Part shown: one piece after another, positions 60,250-64,000 of the stretch
How positions within the stretch are numbered: position 1 is the first letter of the stretch
How the letters are laid out: each line of letters starts with the position of its first letter
Assembly (NCBI GenBank): GCA_944470555.2
Contig: OX104130.1
Location: 56,019,491 to 56,083,490, forward strand
DNA from: Heterobilharzia americana
Taxonomy: Eukaryota; Platyhelminthes; Trematoda; Strigeidida; Schistosomatidae
Direction: 5' to 3'
Length of the DNA stretch: 64,000 nt
Notes under the pieces: generated by a model
Databases searched by the model: none
Told to the model about the DNA's origin: nothing
The model's input: the letters and a program-made list of their open reading frames with translations, nothing else
Translations under genes and position numbers: made by a program

Positions 60250-63200
60250 ACTTGTAATCAACAGCCTTGGTCAGCCGTCCACACCCGACTCTGAGAAATG
60301 ACGAATAGTTAAGTCTAAACGACACGCCAAAAAGCCAGTAACGGTGGTGGAACCACCTGTCAGTACTTCATAGAGCGAAGATAAAGCAGAGCTTTTGAAA
60401 GGTTTGAAATCTCCCACAGAGTGGAAGAAAGTAGAGGCTCGGGACCACGTAACCGTTCCAAATATGACCTCGAAAAGGCACAAAGTATGGTAAAAAAAAA
60501 GCTGTTACCGGAAAACATAACGGCAGTCACCTTACTCAAAATACATAGAGTAGGTGAAAAAGAAACAGTTCCTACGGAAAACAGGTTTCGACTACTTAAA
60601 GTCGTGTTTAAATCAACAGAGGAGAGGAATCACATTCTGAAGACGGCCAATAAACTTCAAGGAACTTATGTATTCGCCTCTCACTTAGCAAACAAAAAAA
60701 GAGAAGCAGAAGATGAACTAAAATCCAGAGTAGTAGCCAGAGAGAAAGCTCTAAAAGTGGTAAATTTTCGTGAGGCAACGCTTTGGAGGCAGATGATACC
60801 GAAGCTTTTGTGGTTTGAAAGAAAACTGATTTAAGTGGTTTCATCTTCCTGTACATAAATGCATTCAATCTCCTTAACAAGTGGACTGAGCTTAGTGGTG
60901 TAATGAGCATTGAAAACTTTAACCTCATTTCTGTTTCAAAAACTTGTCTCCGCTCTGAAATCATTGACAGTGAAAAACATTTATAAGGATTCTTTCCTTT
61001 TAGAAGTGATAGGTAAGAACCCAGAGGTGGCAGTGTCATCCCTTACGTTAAGAATACCTTAACTGTAAGAGCCATAGAAACGGTTGTACGTGTAAATTGC
61101 TGCACTTTCAACTAAAATTCAAGGAGCAAGATGTTAAATTAGTATCAGACCCCTGAATGAGAGGTAGAAGACTTCCTCCCGAATACGCTGACCCACTGGA
61201 GGGATAACTGCGTACATTAAGTCTTCGATGCACCATCAGTTGGCTACAAAAGACTAACAACAGAGGCATCACATAATTTCTTTGATCATAGCTTAGTAGA
61301 AACATCGTCCTCTTTGACCTTTATACAGGACATCAGGGCAGCAACCAGATACGATCAGCACCATGCTTCATTGGTTCTAAACTTGGTGTTCTCTCACACA
61401 GATGATGTATGCTTCCTCCTGCATCTCTCGCTTTTGATAAAAGTGATCAGGCTGTGATCGTCTTCAGATTCACAGCACCCGTCTTGTCCCATGCCGATGA
61501 CCCAGCTAAACTCAATGTATGGAAAATGAATATGGCAGTTATTAACCTTGGAGCTTCTTCAGAGGACTGGGCAATCAATCCATAAGCCTCAGCTGAGGCT
61601 GAATGAGGCTCCTTCAAACAGTTATATTCATGAGTGACTCAACTGTTCATTCCGCTGACTACCCCGAAGGGATGGAAACATTGTCCTCTGTGGAGAAACC
61701 ATGAAATCCTAATCTTGCTGAGACGCAATAAAAAGTGTTGGAGTCTTGCCACCCCCTCGGTACTTTCGAAGTGAAGAAGCATGACAAAGATGCCCGATAT
61801 AAGTGTGTTGTTGCTTTTCACCGGTCTTGAGTATGGTTTGAAACACATCTTGCCTAGGCTGCATTGTAACACCCGAAGAAGCTATTTTGTCATATGAATC
61901 ATGGGAATAAGAAGTATCGTGGTATACTCGTCCTAATTAAAGAGATTGTTTAGTTAAAGACGATAAAGGAAAATTGGCAGCTATGGCTGAATATTTTGCC
62001 GAGATCTTTATATAGGAACATTCTATAAACACTAATCCAACGGCAGAAACACTGGAGTTCAACAGGATAAACTCTGTAGACACTGACTGAGGTGTTGTAT
62101 CCAAGACATTAAGTACTCCGGATATGGAAAAATCAACAATGCAGAATGAGATGCGCCCAAGGCTTCTGAGAGAGCTAGTACTCTATATAGCCGACCCACT
62201 GACTACCATGTTTAAAATTTCCCTCGGTGAAGGTACACTCCCCTATGATTGGAAAGACGCCACAGTCACATTTATTTACAAGGCAGGTTCCAGACAGCAT
62301 CTATCAAACTACAGACCACTAAGCTTGACTAGTATCGTGGTAAAAATCCTAGAAAGTCTAATGGAGAAAGTCATCACAGTTCACTGAAACAGTAACACAA
62401 TTGTCTCGTTAGCATGATGACTTTCATAGCAATTTCCCTTGCTTGACGAATTTTCTCGCAGTCACAGAAAGTTGAGTTAAGTCTAGGGATGATACAATAC
62501 CTGCAGATGTCACTTGCAAAGACTTTAATAAGGCGTTTGACAAAGTGCTTCGTTCCAAGTTTCTCGGGAAGCTGGAAGGTTTAGGAATTACTAGCAGTCT
62601 GTTTGCATGAATCAGCGAGATCCTTGTTGGTAGGAGACGAAGAGTAAAGACCAGTTCTCAAACCTCCTCTTGGAAGTCGATAGAGAATGGAGTGCAGAAA
62701 GGCACAATCCTGCGTCCGCAGCTATTTCTCCTATACATAAATGAGTATCATGAAATCCTTTAAGGTTCTCTACGCTGATGATTTAAAAGTCTGATGTACA
62801 CTTCAGGCAGACCTAAACACCTTGTTTACCTGGTCGGAGAAGTGGCTGATGCCTACCAACACAGGCAAATGTATGAGGATGCATTTGCGGCACACACACA
62901 ACAACATCTACGACATCAATGGGACTCATCTAGCGTCAGTACTGACACACAATTACCTAAGAGTCACAATGGGTTATGATTTGAAAGCCACGGCACACCA
63001 TCGATTGGTAGCAGCTCGGAGTTTTAGGACACTTCACATTACGCAGACCGTTTACAAAAATAAGTGGTGATATATTCACCATCTTATATACATCCTTAGT
63101 TGGCTCTAACCCAGAAAACTGTACACAGGCAGGAACTCCTTGTTTAGGAGCTGACTCAGACCTTCTGGAAAGAGTTTAGAGGGTAACCACTGGAATGACC

Positions 63201-63480
63201 CCTGCGATGGCTTGCTTGGCATATGAATATCAACTTGAGAAGCTAAGCATCTCGTTATCCCAGTTAAGACAGAAGGGAGATCTAACCATGCTATACAGGA
63301 TTTTAAGAAATGGCTTTTGGACCTGACATACCCTCAGTTTTCCTCCCCACTAGTCAGGTCACCTCAGAAAACGTAGCAGGAGAATAAACTGAAAGTGTTT
63401 GTTGAAAGTCAGAGTTATCGGGGAGACCTAGTGGAGTAACACCGGAAACTATTAAATGTAAAAATAAAAGCGATAGTGAC
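60250..63480 (+). mobile_element. CR1-type non-LTR retrotransposon, nearly complete, decayed
   Basis: 60421-60834 is an ORF1-like region (RFRLLKVVFKSTEERNHILK then a basic helix KKREAEDELKSR). 60850-61560 is an endonuclease (LYINAFNLLNKWTELSG, SKTCLRSEIIDSE, FRSDR.EPRGGSVIPYV). The reverse transcriptase follows: MEKSTMQNEMRPRLLRELVL and LPYDWKDATVTFIYKAGSRQ then SNYRPLSLTSIVVKILESLM (62124-62387), CKDFNKAFDKVLRSKFLGKL (62511), NGVQKGTILRPQLFLLYINE (62688), YADD (62771-62782) and TWSEKWLMPTNTGKCMRM (62827). Stops and frameshifts separate the parts. An A-rich tail region lies after 63460. The CR1 clade is inferred from these motifs. Confidence 0.85.
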
Positions 63481-63730
63481 TACATACGAGAACGGAGAAT
63501 AATCTAACGAAAAGGAAGGTCGAAAAAAGAATGCAACAAGCCAAGACCAAATTAAGTTAAGGCCAAGGTAGAGACAAAGACTGTACATACTTCATTTGCA
63601 AACAAAAGTCAGGCTTCACTCCATGGACAGTCAAGGCCCCTGCTGTTTTTAGAAGTTGAACGCTAAGGAAAAGTGAGACGTTTGAACGAATCCGACAGAT
63701 AACCTTAAAATCATTGTTTGGGTCGGTTGA

Positions 63731-64000
63731 CTAGTTGGAATCGATTGAATGTTCAAGGATAGAACTCCGAATACATCTCCTTTCACCCTTACAAAAACAG
63801 GCTGGAATATGTTCTAGTATACATGTTGACAGCCTCTGACTATAGCTAATGTGCCTTGTCTCAAGGAGCAGATGAACTGGTAGATACACATGGACGTGAC
63901 CTATCAAGGCATATTGACTTTTACACAAACGGAGAAAAAGCCACAGCTAGTAAAGGTCAAATGAAGTTTGTCTGTAAAAAAAACGTCCTACTAGTTGATC
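63731..64000 (-). mobile_element. PLE GIY-YIG endonuclease fragment at window edge
   Basis: On the minus strand SRPCVYQFICS in one frame and ISYSQRLSTCILEHIPACFC then KGERRCIRSSILEHSIDSN in another reproduce the GIY-YIG part of Penelope-like elements (CVYQF.C...Y.G.S.R.LS.RI.EHIPA). The element should continue to the right of the window for its reverse transcriptase part. Confidence 0.7.

Overview
The window looks like nuclear DNA of a schistosome blood fluke. It is AT-rich, has sparse coding with large introns, and is packed with retroelements. The evidence is tRNA-headed SINEs carrying hammerhead-ribozyme-like cores (the known Schistosoma SM-alpha type), Penelope-like elements (PLEs), RTE- and CR1-type non-LTR elements of the kinds common in schistosomes, and a 58-bp first intron next to multi-kilobase later introns. 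The genus is inferred from this combination; no species is assigned.

The one host gene I can support is on the minus strand and fills the middle of the window (49094 down to 14147). It encodes a core-1 beta-1,3-galactosyltransferase-like type II Golgi enzyme (C1GALT1 family). I assembled six exons, 399 codons counted through one frameshift: 49094-48734 (signal anchor and stem), 48675-48502, 37002-36801 (DDD metal-binding motif), 28504-28363 (SGGAGYVLS), 17626-17454 and 14293-14147 (C-terminus and stop). All splice phases agree. Exon 3 carries a 1-base deletion in a homopolymer just before the DDD motif.

Layout. 1-14 kb: flank downstream of the gene, with SINEs, a dispersed repeat family (called R1 here) and an RTE-C fragment carrying a ~300-bp GGCT array. 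14-49 kb: the gene, its introns filled by PLE fragments (20.6-25.1, 32.3, 34.6-36.4 kb), a second RTE-C copy (18.6 kb), a near-complete RTE-A element (28.9-32.2 kb), RTE-B pieces in opposite orientations (37.8-42.1, 44.5 kb), R1 copies and a third RTE-C copy (47.7 kb). 49-64 kb: upstream flank with hammerhead SINEs (51.3 and 53.8-54.0 kb, the latter a fold-back), a 5'-truncated RTE-A copy with an intact 11-bp target-site duplication (54.2-55.1 kb), a decayed but nearly complete CR1-type element (60.3-63.5 kb) and a PLE endonuclease fragment at the right edge.

Every transposon reading frame I followed contains stops or frameshifts, so none looks autonomous. The most interesting points are the ribozyme-bearing SINEs, the R1 family with an apparently covarying stem before a CGAAAC motif, the tetranucleotide arrays carried by three sister RTE copies at ~74, ~37 and ~4 units, and the same extra residue in the reverse transcriptase catalytic motif of both RTE-A copies.
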